DNA of 64,000 nucleotides, taken from assembly GCA_946406115.1 (NCBI GenBank), contig OX291550.1, positions 4,392,803-4,456,802 of the forward strand. The letters run 5' to 3'. The position numbers and the translations under genes are program-made. The notes beneath the pieces were generated by a model. It had not been told where the DNA came from. It searched no databases and worked only from the letters and a program-made list of their open reading frames with translations. This stretch comes from Apoda limacodes. Taxonomy: Eukaryota > Arthropoda > Insecta > Lepidoptera > Limacodidae. Shown here in pieces: positions 12,424 to 24,189 of this stretch (the stretch's first letter is position 1; the number at the start of each line of letters is the position of its first letter).

Positions 12424-14100
12424 AGTTTTTTTTTTTTTTTTAATATGACATGTTTATTATTATTATAAATTAAAATTAAATTAAAAACTAATAATTAACT
12501 AAAATACCTGTAGTTGACCTGATGGGGCAGTGTACCTAAAAGGCTGGCAGTATTTCCTCGTTGAACTGCAATTGAAATTCTTTGAGCGAAATAACTGCCA
12601 GCCCTTCTGTCGTGAGACACATCGACCAAACGCTTTAAAATCGCTTTAAACAAAATATGAGTCCCCGGCGACCACGGCCCCAAGGTTTCAACCGCAAACG
12701 GCTCAAAAATATAACTATTACTTATAGTAGTGTATTTTCTACGTTTGCGTTTTCAGCAAAAGTGGCAGCAGCTCCCGCCACAGAAGCTGTACCAGGAAGA
12801 TAAGTCGGGGCAAGGGTATCGACGCACGTGGCATCCCAAACTAATGGTCGACCCATCTTCCAAGGCACAAGACTCATGCCATCAGGCTTCTTACCATCAT
12901 CTCTAAATATACCAACAGGCTCTAAAATGGCAGGAGTGTTGATGCTCACTAGAGCTAGACGTATAATGTCATTGAGGCTGCTGTGGCGAAACGTTCTGCC
13001 TACGCTTCGAACACATGATAAGCCATGGTGACCGAGGGGACCGATCATGTCGCCGGATTGACAACGATGGGGTATATTAGTGACCGCTCCTACACGTAAG
13101 CAAGATGCAAGTCGAAATGTGGAATTATCCATTAGGGTGCCTGTGTTTGCATATGGAAGCGCCTGTAACCAAAGCCCTGACTCCCATGTTGAAGCTGCAA
13201 GAAGACGAGCACGATCTGCAGAATTGACAGCCGTTTCCAAAAGTATTTTCCGGTTCAATTCGCAAAGCGGCCCGTCCCACAATCTTTGTGATGTTGAAAC
13301 AATAGGAAAGTCAGTATTTGGACAGGTGTTTTTCATGTGTTTTTAGCTTCATTTAAAAATGAGATCTCGAAATTACTAAGAGGAAAAAGAATTTTGTTTA
13401 TAAGGGGTTGAGTACTATGAACTGAAGATAAAAAAGCTGGTAGGGCTACTGCGAAAGTTAAACGAATACGCTAGCCACCAAATCTTACAGGTAAGGTTGC
13501 CTGTAGCCACGTACGTTCATTGCAATTAATATTTAGAATCTTTGAAATGGTATCTTTAATAACGTTGTTAAAACTGCACAAAAGGTCTGAAAATTTCCAA
13601 AAATAACATGAACGTAAATAAAACGTAAATTTTGGTACATATTTACAATGGTGAATAATGAAAAATGCTGCATGAGAATTTATAGCTAAAAGTTTGTCTA
13701 GAATAGAATAGAATAAAATAGAAGACTGAAAATGATGAATTTTTTCTTGAACAAAAGATGAGAAAGATTCATCAAATATAGGGGAACCTAAAATGCGAAG
13801 TTTGGACTTATTAACAATTTTAATATTCTGAGCAACAGACTGAAAACATTTAAAATATGGGAATTGTTATCATTTTGACATAGAAATTTAGTTTACATTT
13901 TGATAGATTAAGTTCTAAACCAATATTCCGAAACTCTTGTATAATATAATTTAAATCTTCTAAAACTGTATTTGCGTCACAACTTAACGAACCGGCATCT
14001 AAATACCAGACGTTATATTTCGATTTTAATTTTTGCACGATAGATACTAAGCATTGCAATTAGTTTGTAAAGCTTGTTGTAATTGAATTACTTGACTTGA
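12424..14100 (-). mobile_element. Decayed retroelement, RT plus C-terminal domain, with poly(A) tail
   Basis: Read on the minus strand, the order is as follows. An RT palm piece at 14059-13850 has 'NVWYLDAGSL' and 'GLELNLSKCKL'. A broken middle (13840-13340) shows an 'LPVRFGG'-like block. A 204-codon open stretch at 13336-12722 contains 'WLQALPYANTGTLMDNS', 'GHHGLSC', 'KPDGMSLVPW' and 'LVWDATCVDTLAP'. A last piece at 12683-12495 has 'RAGSYFAQRISIAVQRGN'. This order is familiar from a multi-copy metazoan RT protein family, whose exact clade I cannot name. The catalytic YLDD reads YLDA and frameshifts separate the pieces, so it is dead. A 15-base poly-T at 12426-12441 is its poly(A) tail. Confidence 0.75.
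12495..13336 (-). pseudogene. C-terminal domain of RT polyprotein, frameshifted
   Basis: This is the longest surviving coding part of the retroelement (13336-12722, then 12683-12495 in another frame). The frame change sits just before 12722, where family members would read on into 'SYIFEPFAVETLGPW'. The blocks 'DGKKPDG', 'PW' and 'LVWDATCVDT' give a D-x(n)-WD pattern that might be a nuclease-like fold (inference only). In the relatives I recall, a Cys/His cluster comes before 'GLSC'; here the stretch 'NIPHRCQSGDMIGPLGHHG' has lost at least one Cys. Confidence 0.7.
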
Positions 14101-14455
14101 ATGTGTTCTTAGTAACCCATTTGAATAAAAAGATTTTAATTTTGATATTGGTTTTGAATCGTACCCCTAAATTAGCAAGACTTTCCGGGTCTGTATTGAA
14201 CACATGAATGTCAAATTAGTGAAAAGGGACAACCCGGCGTTTCGATTGTTTTTATTCAAAATATCAGATATTTTGAATACACTGTCCTTTACAGTTCTGT
14301 AATACCACAATGAAGTATTTACTGCGATATGACTTTCGCTAGTCTTTCTACTTCCTTATAACCTACCAAGAGGTCGTTACCTCTACAGTACCTATATCAT
14401 AGTAAACATGTGCTTATTTTAAAATGCATTGAACACATTTGGCTTGTTTCTACCA

Positions 14456-14640
14456 TATTGCACCGCTAGCATTGGGCAGGGAATTCATTTTCGCACCTAA
14501 GAACCTGAACAGTCTTGCACTTTGCGATTTCAGAGGAACTTCCTCAGGCAAACTTAAGTTGTGAAATGAGTTGCCTGCCAAGGTTTACTCTAGGGACCAC
14601 AAAAAGAGGTTCGAGGAAGGAATGATTAATTTTTTTTAGG
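14456..14640 (+). mobile_element. Diverged LINE tail (copy F)
   Basis: Old relative of the 3' coding end of copies at 22.3 and 48.3 kb. It keeps 'gggcagggaattcat', 'tttcagaggaacttcctc', 'tgaaatgagttgcctgccaaggttta' and a 'gggaccaca' motif. Many substitutions and a run of T near 14630. Confidence 0.6.
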
Positions 14641-14919
14641 GGCCGGAAAAAAATCCCACGTTACTAAGACTATTTTTCCTTAAATTGTATAGATTTCTGT
14701 TTTTTCCAATTGATTTATTATAAAATTGTATTTTCAAAACTGTGTTAGGATTTTTGACGTAAAGCTTAAAATTAAGGTCATTTTTTTTTCATAAAATCAA
14801 ACTAATATAAATAAAATAATATTATTTCATAATATGATTATAGGACCCGAGTTGAATATTTTTTTTAAATACACCTGTCCTTTTAAAATGATACATTTTG
14901 GTTTTTTTATTTATGTGTG

Positions 14920-15120
14920 TTCAGAGTAAGTTTGTGAACGACACGAAGAGTATGAGCGTGTATCAAAGGTTCCTGATACCCTGGCTAGTATCACCTAAGT
15001 AAGGCAACACATTACAAACGTCCCACTGCAAGGGGCACAAGCCTCTCCTTAGAGACCTAATCCATAGTCCATCGCGCCGATTTAGTGCGAATTGACGCAT
15101 GATTGTTGTGTGATCTTTGA
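14920..15120 (+). repeat. Interspersed repeat fragment with 'aaacgtcccactgc' motif
   Basis: It contains 'aaacgtcccactgcaagggg', 'cctctccttagag' and 'ttagtgcgaattg', a diverged form of a phrase common in lepidopteran repeats. A related piece lies at 25640-25880. Confidence 0.5.
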
Positions 15121-15144
15121 TAAGTCAGAAGTTTCGCTTTAGGA

Positions 15145-15710
15145 CAGTGTGACCAAATTTAAATTTTCAATTTCGCTAGTCTGGCAGGGCAAAAGCTGCT
15201 ACAAACAAATAACAAAGAGAACGTTTCTAATTATTATTATTTTCTCGTGAACGTTTCTTGGGTAGGATTGTTCCGGGATGAGACTCAAAATTTTATCATG
15301 AATATTTGGTGGCTTTAAAATTATACATATAAAGTTTTATTTCAATAGAAATATTTATTATTCAATAAGTTCTTACAATATTTATATAAGCCTTATTATA
15401 TAATAATATGCAATATTTCTGTTTTTGCTGGTTTTTAATTTTTAAGTCGCTAATACTGCAAGTGGGTTAGGTTTTTGATTGCCATTCAGTTATAAAAAAA
15501 ATATAAAAGGAAAAAATAGCGATTGTTGAAGAATTTAATGTTCATAAGTATATGAAATTTGAGATTCTAGTTTATTGAGGGCCCGTAAAAAGCGTACAAA
15601 ACAGCAAACACTTTTTGACCTATTGAATCAGTATCACCAATCCTGCTGCAAAAGCTAAAATAAGAGTTCAATCCTGCTAATATCGCAGCATCCTAAATTT
15701 GGTCACACTG
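15145..15710. mobile_element. hAT-like nonautonomous DNA element (566 bp)
   Basis: Both ends carry the same 17-bp inverted repeat, CAGTGTGACCAAATTTA. The flanks are 8-bp near-identical direct repeats, ctttagga (15137-15144) and ctttacga (15711-15718). CAG...CTG ends with an 8-bp target duplication are typical of hAT elements; P elements also make 8-bp duplications. There is no transposase frame, so it is nonautonomous. The single mismatch between the duplications suggests an old insertion. Confidence 0.85.
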
Positions 15711-15718
15711 CTTTACGA

Positions 15719-17794
15719 GTGCGGACCTATGACAACACAGAATGGACCGGCTTAACGTACCCTTAAAGCACAAATAAACTCAGAAAAAGTGTGAGGAGAT
15801 CACACATCTAAATACTGATTACGCTCAACGTTGCTGACCTTTCCTATGCACGATTGCGACTGAGCCACGAGTTATTATACCCGTACTTAATTTAAAAGTT
15901 AAATCACGTGTATAGATAGTTATTACATCAAGTGCAAAAATCGCATAAAACGTTATATTCACCCCATATGCCACTTGAACATTCAACGACACTTGAGAGA
16001 CCATTCCCACTTCTCCGATAACGAACTCCAGCGTCTTCGTGCACTTTCTAAGCTTTGTCTGTACTTTATTTACTACTTATCTGAGTTACAGCTCTGACTA
16101 AACTTCTTTAAATTTAAAACTTCTTTAAATTTAAAAATTCTCTTCTTAAAAAATCTTTAAAGTAACTCAATATAATTAAGAGTTCTGTGTTAAATTATTG
16201 TATATAACTTTGCGAAATAAAACCTAATATTTTCATTTGAAATAAAATTCGGTTAGATCTTATATTTTGCAATCCCAACATCACCCTATACACCGGTTTC
16301 TGTGTAATAACTTTTAATAAAAAGACACGACGATTCTACAGATGCATAGCATACCTTACAATTTATAAAAGGAGACAGACAGTAAGAAGTGTAAATAAAA
16401 CTTATGAACTAAAACTTTGATGGATACATAAAATGTTACCTTTGCTGCAATTTGTGATGTATTTTTTTCTTACAGCCTAAAAGCTTAAGTTAAGCCTTAA
16501 GTTTGTGAAATTACAAAATATATTTTTGTAAAAGTTTGGCTTACCAAAAAAGAGTTGACTGTCACTATAATCAAGAGACGGCGATAAAGCCATCGTACTT
16601 TTACTAACCGACGCGTACCTACTTACGAACTTTTAGAAGCTGTGGTAGGTTAAGGGAGTGCAAAGATTGTCTATTTGTAGCTCATATTTGAATAAGCCAA
16701 AATAAAAATAAAAAATTGTTCCACTATTCAAAAGGTAGTTACATTATTCCAGGTGAACATATGCTATATATTATGCATATATACTTTAAAATTAGTTAGT
16801 TAGGATGGTATTGGTCAACTAAGTTGAAATAATAATTGTTCATCCCGGACAAGTCGGGGCGGGCCACTAGAATTATATAAGCTACCAAGAGGTCCTGCTA
16901 CAAACGCCCGATCGTAGAACGTATTCCACTGCTAAGGATTTTCATAATAAGCCTTCTTAAAATGTGATTGGTACTACTTTAAACACATAACAAAGTACAG
17001 GCTACTATATTACATGGCATGTCTTTGCAACTACAATATTCTAGGGGCGTTTGTGAAGTTATATGATTTTTACTTAGATTTAGACTGAAAACAAACGTGT
17101 AAAATAAAAAATAATCATACAATGATCAACTATCACCTTTTATAAATGTGTTGATATCATATAAAATTTGTTTTAATTTAAAATTTAATTAATTTTACAA
17201 TCATTAGTAGACATCTACCAAATAAGAAACTCTTACTTCGATTTAATAAAGAAAAAAAAGGTAAAATAAACATTACCCTTAAAATATTATCGTCATAAAC
17301 TTCCTTGGAGCAAAGCTCCCGGTAATGACGCCTAGGGATTGCGGTAATCCCGGTGAAACATAGACATAACGCAGGAACGTGTTGTGAAATTGCGTATCGC
17401 ATTGGGTCAGATGGAGTTTACTGTTTTTTAACCTGTTAACCAATAACCTCATAACGTTACTCAACCAATTTGCTAATCTGTCTTTACTTATTTATATAAA
17501 AGGTTTGACACCACAACGAACATAGGTACTAAATATGACACTAGCGTCAACCTGCACCTATCACGCATATATAAACCCTCACACATACGCACATACATAA
17601 AAACACACACAAATGCAAACACAGTATTAAAAAACACTCACCTCATACTTAACTACAACTTTCTTTTAATATTGCATGGAGAAAAAACTTATAGACTTAA
17701 AATGTCAAAACTCCTGTCAGCCATTTGTGAATCACAATCATTATACAATCACTAGCCATAACCATCAATATACAATAATAAATATTTTTGAACA
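15719..17794. other. AT-rich non-coding stretch
   Basis: No protein-coding similarity was recognised. The minus-strand frames near 15825, 17178 and 17279 lack domains. A 'taagctaccaagaggtc' phrase near 16880 echoes 'taacctaccaagaggtc' near 14360, so an old repeat may be present. Confidence 0.4.
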
Positions 17795-17950
17795 TTACAC
17801 ACAGCGCCATCTGGCCCCAAAAGCCAAGCTAAGCAAAGCCTGTGTTATGGATACCAGACAACAGATACAAATACATATAAATTACTTTTTTGTAAATAAA
17901 TGGTTATTAAACATAAATACACCTAGTCTCAAGACAAACACGATATTTTT
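17795..17950 (-). mobile_element. 5'-truncated tRNA-derived SINE (minus strand)
   Basis: The reverse complement matches the 3' body of the SINE at 40.3 kb: 'tccataacacagg', 'gcttagcttggctt', 'ggggccagatggcgctgtgtg'. The tRNA-like head with A and B boxes is missing, which suggests 5' truncation. Confidence 0.75.
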
Positions 17951-18019
17951 ATATTATTATAAATTATTTAATATAATTAAAATAATAAAAAACCAACAAA
18001 AACTCAAAAAGTGATCGAA

Positions 18020-20740
18020 TTTGTCTAAGCCCTTTTAAGTTTCACGTTATCTCATAATCGCGTTTCTATTAATTGTGTTGAGAAGTAAGTATATAGACAC
18101 AATTTTAATAAATTGGCAGTTGAAATATTATAATAATATCCTAAACAAACTCACCCCCTCCCTATGGGGTTTAATTTAGGCAAAATACCCAACATTAAAA
18201 CTTCCCCAGCCAAGGGAGTAGAATTTACAAAAACGCCAAAATATGTAGTTCATTTATTGGTTAGAGTCCCATACTGAATTTTAAATTAATTCGAATATCA
18301 AATTTAATATTATCTGTGAAAATTTGGCATCACCAATTCGCAAAACATTCAAATAAATTCTGTGACGTAGGCGATATTGATTGTGTTAAAGAACAGTTGC
18401 AAGAGAATTTGATCAAATAAGTATTAATTATTTTCTGTGTAAGAAGAATGCAATCCCTCTTTTTCCCCTTATGGGTTAATTTTTCTGAAACACCGAAACA
18501 CGTCGTTTGTTAATTTGTAAAAAAGCATATATACCAAGTTTAAATTTAATTGACTGTAGAAATAATAAATTCTATATAAACTTTCTCACCAAAATACGTA
18601 TTTAACAATGCAAATAAATTTTTCTTACGAACCTTACCATATCTTTTATTACTTTGAGGAATCAAATATTAAATTTTCCTAACAAATCCTGTTTTGATGA
18701 TATTGCTATAGAATACATTACATGAATTCGGAATAAAATTTCACTATATACTTATCTCACAAATTTACACTTCACCCGGGTTTAATTTGGAAAACCCTGA
18801 AATACGTGGTTTAATTTTTATATTATATTCAAAAGCATTAATACAAAGTTTCGTGTTAATTTGACTTTAAAAATCATATTTTCGAATCCCATACAAACTA
18901 AGCCCCACCCTTTCTTCTCTTAAAGGATAAATTTTGAAATACCTAAAACATTGGTGTTCAATCATTGTGTTTAAAAGCATATTTATTTTAGCATAATTTT
19001 CAATTAATGGATCATAGAACTATTTTATCCCTTAGGAACTAATTACAACTGCATTTTGAAAAATGCCAAAATATCTGGTTTTTTTTTAGCCTGAAAGCAT
19101 TTTTATCAAGTTTTGTGGAAATTTGATCGTAATTTTTTCCAATCCCATACAACATTAGCAATGTATTATACACTACACATGCTCTGAAAGAACCTTCATG
19201 CACAGTCAAGAATGGGTTTAAAGACGTGTTTGCAGAGATTAGTACTTTCTTGCCCGTTCACAAAAGCAATCACAATAGCACTTTCTATTTGAAAGCTGAC
19301 GAAAGCACTTAACAGCTTCTTTTAATTTGATACAGTGCCATCTGTGGTTATAACAGCGAACCAGTTTCAATTTGAATTTTTTTTTTTTTTTTTTTTTTTT
19401 TTCTGAGCTGACTATGCAGTTGGCTGTTGCAGCCATTACTGCTTCACCGGACTTTTGGGGCGAGACTCTGAAGGAGCCTCAGCCCATATAGCGCCCAACG
19501 CTCAAGGGCTTCCCGCGGGGGAAGCCTCGGCTTGGGTTGTCGCTCTCGGGGGCGTCCCTTCGACCGGCGTGAGTCTCGAACCCGAAGGTGAGTCACCGCC
19601 AGGAGGGGAGTTCCCCGTTACGCGGGTGCGGTTGCGATTGAGTGGGCGCTGACGAATCCGGGGACGTCGGCGTCGTGTTTGGAGGGAGGCCCTATTCGGG
19701 GAGGTCGTAGAGACTAATCTCGCTATCCTGACAGCGAGATCGTCATCTGGGGACGTTAGTACGTGCCGAGGCCGCCTAACAATAGTTTTACGACCGTGAC
19801 CGGGTCGATCGGGGGGACGATACGTTGTGGATTGCACAATTTGAAAAAAAATAACTCACTATTTATAAACAACTTAAAACATAATCATAGCTTGTAATTA
19901 TTCGGTACAGTGCCATCTATGTTTATAAAAGTGAATTATTATTGGTAAGTAAATTAAAACTTTAATATATTTTTCATTATCCGCGCATTTGTAGTGTATA
20001 GAACTATGTTATCACTCGAGTGAAAATACAATTCCCGCTTCGTGTGTATTAAGGCTCAAACGACACCCTCATCGTTATTGCTCACTTTCACCTCTCGGTG
20101 AACAATGTACTATTCTTACCTTCTTTTGAAAATCCCGAAACACTTTGTTTATTATTTGTGTTGATAAGCATATACTAAGTTTAAAGTAAATTTACCACAG
20201 AAATATTTTATTTCAGACATACTTATTTACCTCTTTCTCCTTTTAGGGGCTGAAGTTCTAATTTAAGGAATATTTATGTCATTAATTGTGTTAAAGAGCA
20301 TCAATTCCAAGTGTCAAGAATTAAATAAAAAAAATTCTTGTCCGAATTTTGTCACCACCTTTACTTATAATAGGAGTTTAATTTCGAAAAATACTAAACG
20401 TTATTCTATATTTATAAATAAAAGTATATATACCAATTATCATGGTTTTATTTGCAAGAAAAACTTGATTCCCATACAAAGTTTCAATATCTATTTAATC
20501 CCTTGTAGGTCGATTTTTCGAAAACAGTGAAATATTTAATTCTCCATTTTTACTCAGAAGATCAAATACTAAGTTTGATAGATTTAACTGCAGAAACCAC
20601 ATATTTCAAAAAAACTTCCAACCCCTATTTCACATCCTTAGGATTCGTAAACATCATAAACACATTTTCTAAATTTCAAATTTCTATCCTTAGCGGTTAG
20701 GGCTAGGCGGTGATAAGTCAGTCAGGACATTGCTCTTTAT
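18020..20740 (+). mobile_element. Internally repetitive lepidopteran element, interrupted by a retroposon
   Basis: Roughly 130-250-bp related segments recur through this stretch. Each carries some version of 'aatcccatacaaact', a C-rich 'cccctttttc' patch, 'tgaaataccta' and 'agcatataccaag'. It ends with a 'gataagtcagtcagg' phrase and 'tttatatatatac'. This is the look of a non-coding lepidopteran repeat built of diverged tandem subunits. A separate element (19377-19836) sits inside it. Confidence 0.6.
19368..19845 (-). mobile_element. 460-bp GC-rich retroposon with 9-bp target duplication and poly(A) tail
   Basis: A GC-rich insert sits in AT-rich surroundings at 19377-19836. It is flanked by direct copies of 'caatttgaa' (19368-19376 and 19837-19845). 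A run of more than 20 T at its left end is a poly(A) tail when read on the minus strand, so it inserted by target-primed reverse transcription in minus orientation. The minus strand has an Arg/Pro-rich open frame (19837-19502), which is probably compositional. It could be a SINE or a 5'-truncated LINE end. Confidence 0.85.
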
Positions 20741-20741
20741 A

Positions 20742-21255
20742 TATATACTAACTGACCCGGCGAACGTTGTTTTTAAAACAACTGCCGGTTTACATCCAAT
20801 ATGTTTAACTTTCTGTTCAACCAGTTGAACATATTGGACAATTTTCGTCCATTTTTTCAACTTTTAAATTGATTGAACTACTTGGAAATAAAAGTGCAAA
20901 TAGTTCAATTGTAATTTATTATAATTAATATAAGGTTCATTCTAACATTTTATCTACACACATGCTAAAAGGAATTGGCTTGCACTTATTTCACCGTCTA
21001 TTTGTTTCATTTGCTGTTCCTTTATTATTATGTCATTTATCATACTAACTATTTTACGGTAATTAATCTTTTGTTGATTTTTAATTTGTTGCTCTTCGAT
21101 CGCATTAAGTTCTGCATCCTCAAATAATACATTTATCGGATGCCTACGTCATACAATGAACACACCCTCCAAGTTTCAGGTCTCTATGATGAGCAGTTTA
21201 GGCTGTGCGTTGATCCATTAGTCATTTCAAGCATTTTATATGTATAGATAAATGA
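20742..21255 (+). mobile_element. Interspersed repeat starting 'taactgacccggcgaacg'
   Basis: It starts with the lepidopteran repeat head 'ctgacccggcgaacgttgt' and ends with 'aagtttcaggtctctatgatgagcagttt' type sequence and 'tatagataaatga'. It directly follows the element ending at 20740. No coding sequence. Confidence 0.65.
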
Positions 21256-22084
21256 TCATGTCTTTATAATTATAACACAAGACGCCTTTTAAGTTGATAT
21301 ACTGAGGCGCCATCTAGTTGCAAGTAACAAGAAAAGCTAAAAAAAACTTCTCTTCGAAAAAACACCTCGTAAGGCCAATTAGTATATAGTTCGGTAAAAA
21401 GGTGTCGGAATTCATCGATCTTCTACATACCTATATATAATATATACTTATTTTATTTATATCCATAGATGACTTTACTTGGTCAACATTATATATATAA
21501 CGGTATGCTGAGTTTCTGACGATGTACACAAACTTTGTCACTGACAAAATCTGCGGTTGAAAAATGGTTGTGATTCACAAAAAAGAGAGATCTTAAAACT
21601 TTTAGTTTCATTCAGGTCACTCAGCTGACACAAGTAACTCATAAATATTTTCACTTTGTTATTTTGTCATTTTTATACATTTTGTACACGTTTTTATATT
21701 TCTTAATTCATACGACATTTATGAATACTTTCATGTCAAAAATACACATTTCAAAAGGTTGAACGGTCGCTGACAATAGCAGATGCTCCCCTCAGCCTCG
21801 TCACAAGAACAGAACTGTGAAGTCTCTGGAGTGCTCTCCAATGGCAGCCATTTTGCGAAGACGTGTTATTTTAATCATTTTCCTCTCAGCTTTTATGTTT
21901 ATTTTAATGCTTTATTGTACAAAAAATAAAGATTACAAGAAATTATAATTCCAGAAAAATAGTACAAAGGGCGTACGTATATCTGGCAGAGATTCCTTTC
22001 CGGAAACCCAGAGAAATAATAAATTTAAAGAAATTTATAAAATTTCCTTCATTGTTTTAATTTTTTTGTTTGGATTGGGTTATA
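21256..22084. other. AT-rich stretch with repeat scraps
   Basis: A 'gaggcgccatctagttgc' phrase near 21305 is a repeat scrap. No gene was seen. Confidence 0.4.
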
Positions 22085-22346
22085 TTTTTAACCGACTTTA
22101 AAAAAGGAGAAGGTTCTTAATTTGGATGTTTGTATTTTTTTATGTATGTTCGGGCATAAGTTCGTCATATACAGACAGATTTTTAAATATTTTATTTATT
22201 TAAAAGGGTATAATTCCGAGGTGGTTCCATAGTAATATAGTGAATTTAAAACTATAGGTCAAAAAAAAATAATTGGTGTTAATCTGGTGAAACGTTTTTT
22301 TATATTTATGATTGTATAAAATTTTGTATAAGTTTTTAGTGTACGC

Positions 22347-23434
22347 TGTTTCTACTGCATATCAATGACATGTTGAAAATCGACAACATGTATTGCTTTG
22401 CACTTGACAGTACCGGTGACGCTTAGTACACGGGTCGTGCAAGCATCCCTCGTTCCGCTGTAGAGGAAAACCGCGGAGAACTTGTGTCTCAAATCGAGAC
22501 CACGCTGTCAAACGTCTCTGATTGGGGACGGGAAAACTTGGTCCGATTCAATCCTACTAGGACATAAGTCTGCGCGTTCACCGCTAAGAAAACCCCATTC
22601 ACTGTAGTCCCACAATTCCAGAACACTCGCCTCTCCATCTCCAAGAACGTTGGGATCCTTGGTGTTGAAATCTCCAGCAATGTTCAGTTCCGAAATCATT
22701 TGCAAGACAAGGTGAAGCTGGCGTCGAAAAAACTAGGTGTACTCAACAGAGCGAGACAGTACTTCACGTCGGGGCAGAGGTTGCTGCTTTACAAGTCGCA
22801 AGTTCGGCCCCATATGGAGTACTGCTGCCATCTCTGGGCAGGTGCACCCGGATACCAGCTTGGCCCTTTTGATTCGGTACAACGACGGGCTATGAGAATT
22901 GTCGACGATCCCAAACTCACTTGCCGTATCGAACCCTAAGTCTGAGGAGCGACTTTGCCCCCCTGTGTGTGTTCTACCGTTTGTACAATGGGATGTGTTC
23001 TGAGGATTTTTTCGAAATAATGCCCAATGCTTCTTTCATCGCACCGCTCGTCATCGGCAGGAATTCATTCTCACACTTTAGAACCAAAATTGTCGCATAC
23101 AGTGCAGTTTCAGAGAAACTTCCTCCCGCGAACAATTGGATTATGGAATGAGCTCCCTGCCAAGGTTTTCTCTAAGGACTACAGTGTGGGGTTCTTCAAG
23201 AAAGATGTTAGTAGATTTTTGAAGGGTCAGCAACGCGCGAGTGATACCTAGGTTACGGTGACCGCTTGCCATCAGATGGCCCGAAAGCTTTGTTTGTTGA
23301 TCTCTAAATTTAAATTACCACAGTGGTAATGGACCTTAGAGCGAATGCCCAGAAACTTCTATCGTTTCCTACATCATCCGGTCCTTTACCGGAGACGGAC
23401 CACCGGAAACGGTCGTTCCGTTATAGTGGTATTA
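22347..23434 (+). mobile_element. 5'-truncated Jockey/CR1-group LINE (copy B), longest copy
   Basis: This copy runs from the RT catalytic region to the 3' tail. It starts with a 'HINDML' block and 'MYCFALDST', where the usual FADD is FALD. Then come 'VSQIETTLSNVSDWGRENL', 'AFTAKK', 'SKKLGVLNRARQYF', 'LLLYKSQVRPHMEYCCHLW', 'QRRAMRIVDDPK', 'LCVFYRLYNGMCSE', 'LWNELP' near 23145 in another frame, and 'FFKKDVSRFLKGQQRA'. Frameshifts and a stop at about 22566 disable it. The 3' end is a 'gtggtattaaaaaaaaa' tail. Confidence 0.85.
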
Positions 23435-23481
23435 AAAAAAAAGCAATTCATCACTCTAAAGTCAAAATAAAAACTTATTGA

Positions 23482-23885
23482 TGAAAAAAAACAACCGGCT
23501 TCAAAGAGATGCAAAAAGATGAAAGATGAAGAAAAGGATGCACACACAAAAAGTGTCTATAGCTCGGACGCGAAACAGGAAGAATTTCGTTCAATGACCG
23601 GACACTAGTTGTCTCTGTTGCACGCGCATAATTATCTGCGTCGCGGTCGCACAGATGCGATGACCGACCGCTGTCATCAGAAATTACTACTATTTTGACA
23701 ACTGACACAGGCTAAAAAGTAAAAGGTCAATGTACGAAATTTTTTGTGCTTCGAGTCCGTGCTATACCTATGTACCTAACAGTTTGTAACACACTTCACT
23801 TTTATGACTCCAACTTTAAACTGAAATTGAGATCATATTTTTACCTTTTTAGTGCATCTTTTTGAAGCCGGTTGTTTTTTTTTTG
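23482..23885. mobile_element. MITE-like segment with 'aacaaccggcttc' inverted ends
   Basis: Ends 'aaaaaaaacaaccggcttc' and 'gaagccggttgtttttttt' face each other about 400 bp apart. The subterminal 'gcactaaaaaggtaaaaat' of the right end (reverse complement) matches the left end of the copy at 31166-31295. No transposase. It may be the inner part of the larger repeat. Confidence 0.65.
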
Positions 23886-24189
23886 TTAAAATTTTTCACA
23901 TTTAATAATAACAAAAAAACAATAAACTATGTGAGAACCGATTTTAAAAACTAATCAGAAAGGATAAAAAGAATGGGGACTAATTATTCATACACAGAAA
24001 AAAAACTGAGATAAGGCCTCCGTAAGTTGTTTGTACCTACGACGATGAACACCTACAGCTGCTAGTACCTTTAGCAGACTTGGTACAAAATGTTGTTTTA
24101 ATAAGGCACTTTACTCCATTATTATTCATATGGTATAACTCCATAAGCGAGGAGCTACTTCTGCTCTTGACTTTAAAACATGACATATT

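Larger units (their letters stand above)
22085..23890 (+). mobile_element. Interspersed repeat split by a LINE insertion
   Basis: The left part (22085-22346) begins 'aaccgactttaaaaaaggag' and ends 'tttttagtgtac'. The right part (23435-23890) resumes at 'aaaaagcaattcatcac' and then holds inverted ends 'aacaaccggcttc' (about 23490) and 'gaagccggttgtt' (about 23865). A minus-strand copy at 31597-31166 has the same order with no interruption, showing that the LINE at 22347-23434 inserted here. Confidence 0.75.

Noticed and set aside
12828..13346. Plus-strand open frames of 67 and 88 codons
   Set aside because: They are antisense shadows of the minus-strand retroelement coding region, which has recognisable family blocks.
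17676..18014. 112-codon plus-strand frame
   Set aside because: Overlaps an antisense SINE; the residue content (Asn, Ile, Lys, Tyr, His) follows AT-rich DNA.
19455..19837. GC-rich frames on both strands suggesting a gene
   Set aside because: Both lie within a retroposon with target duplication and poly(A); no domain is recognisable.
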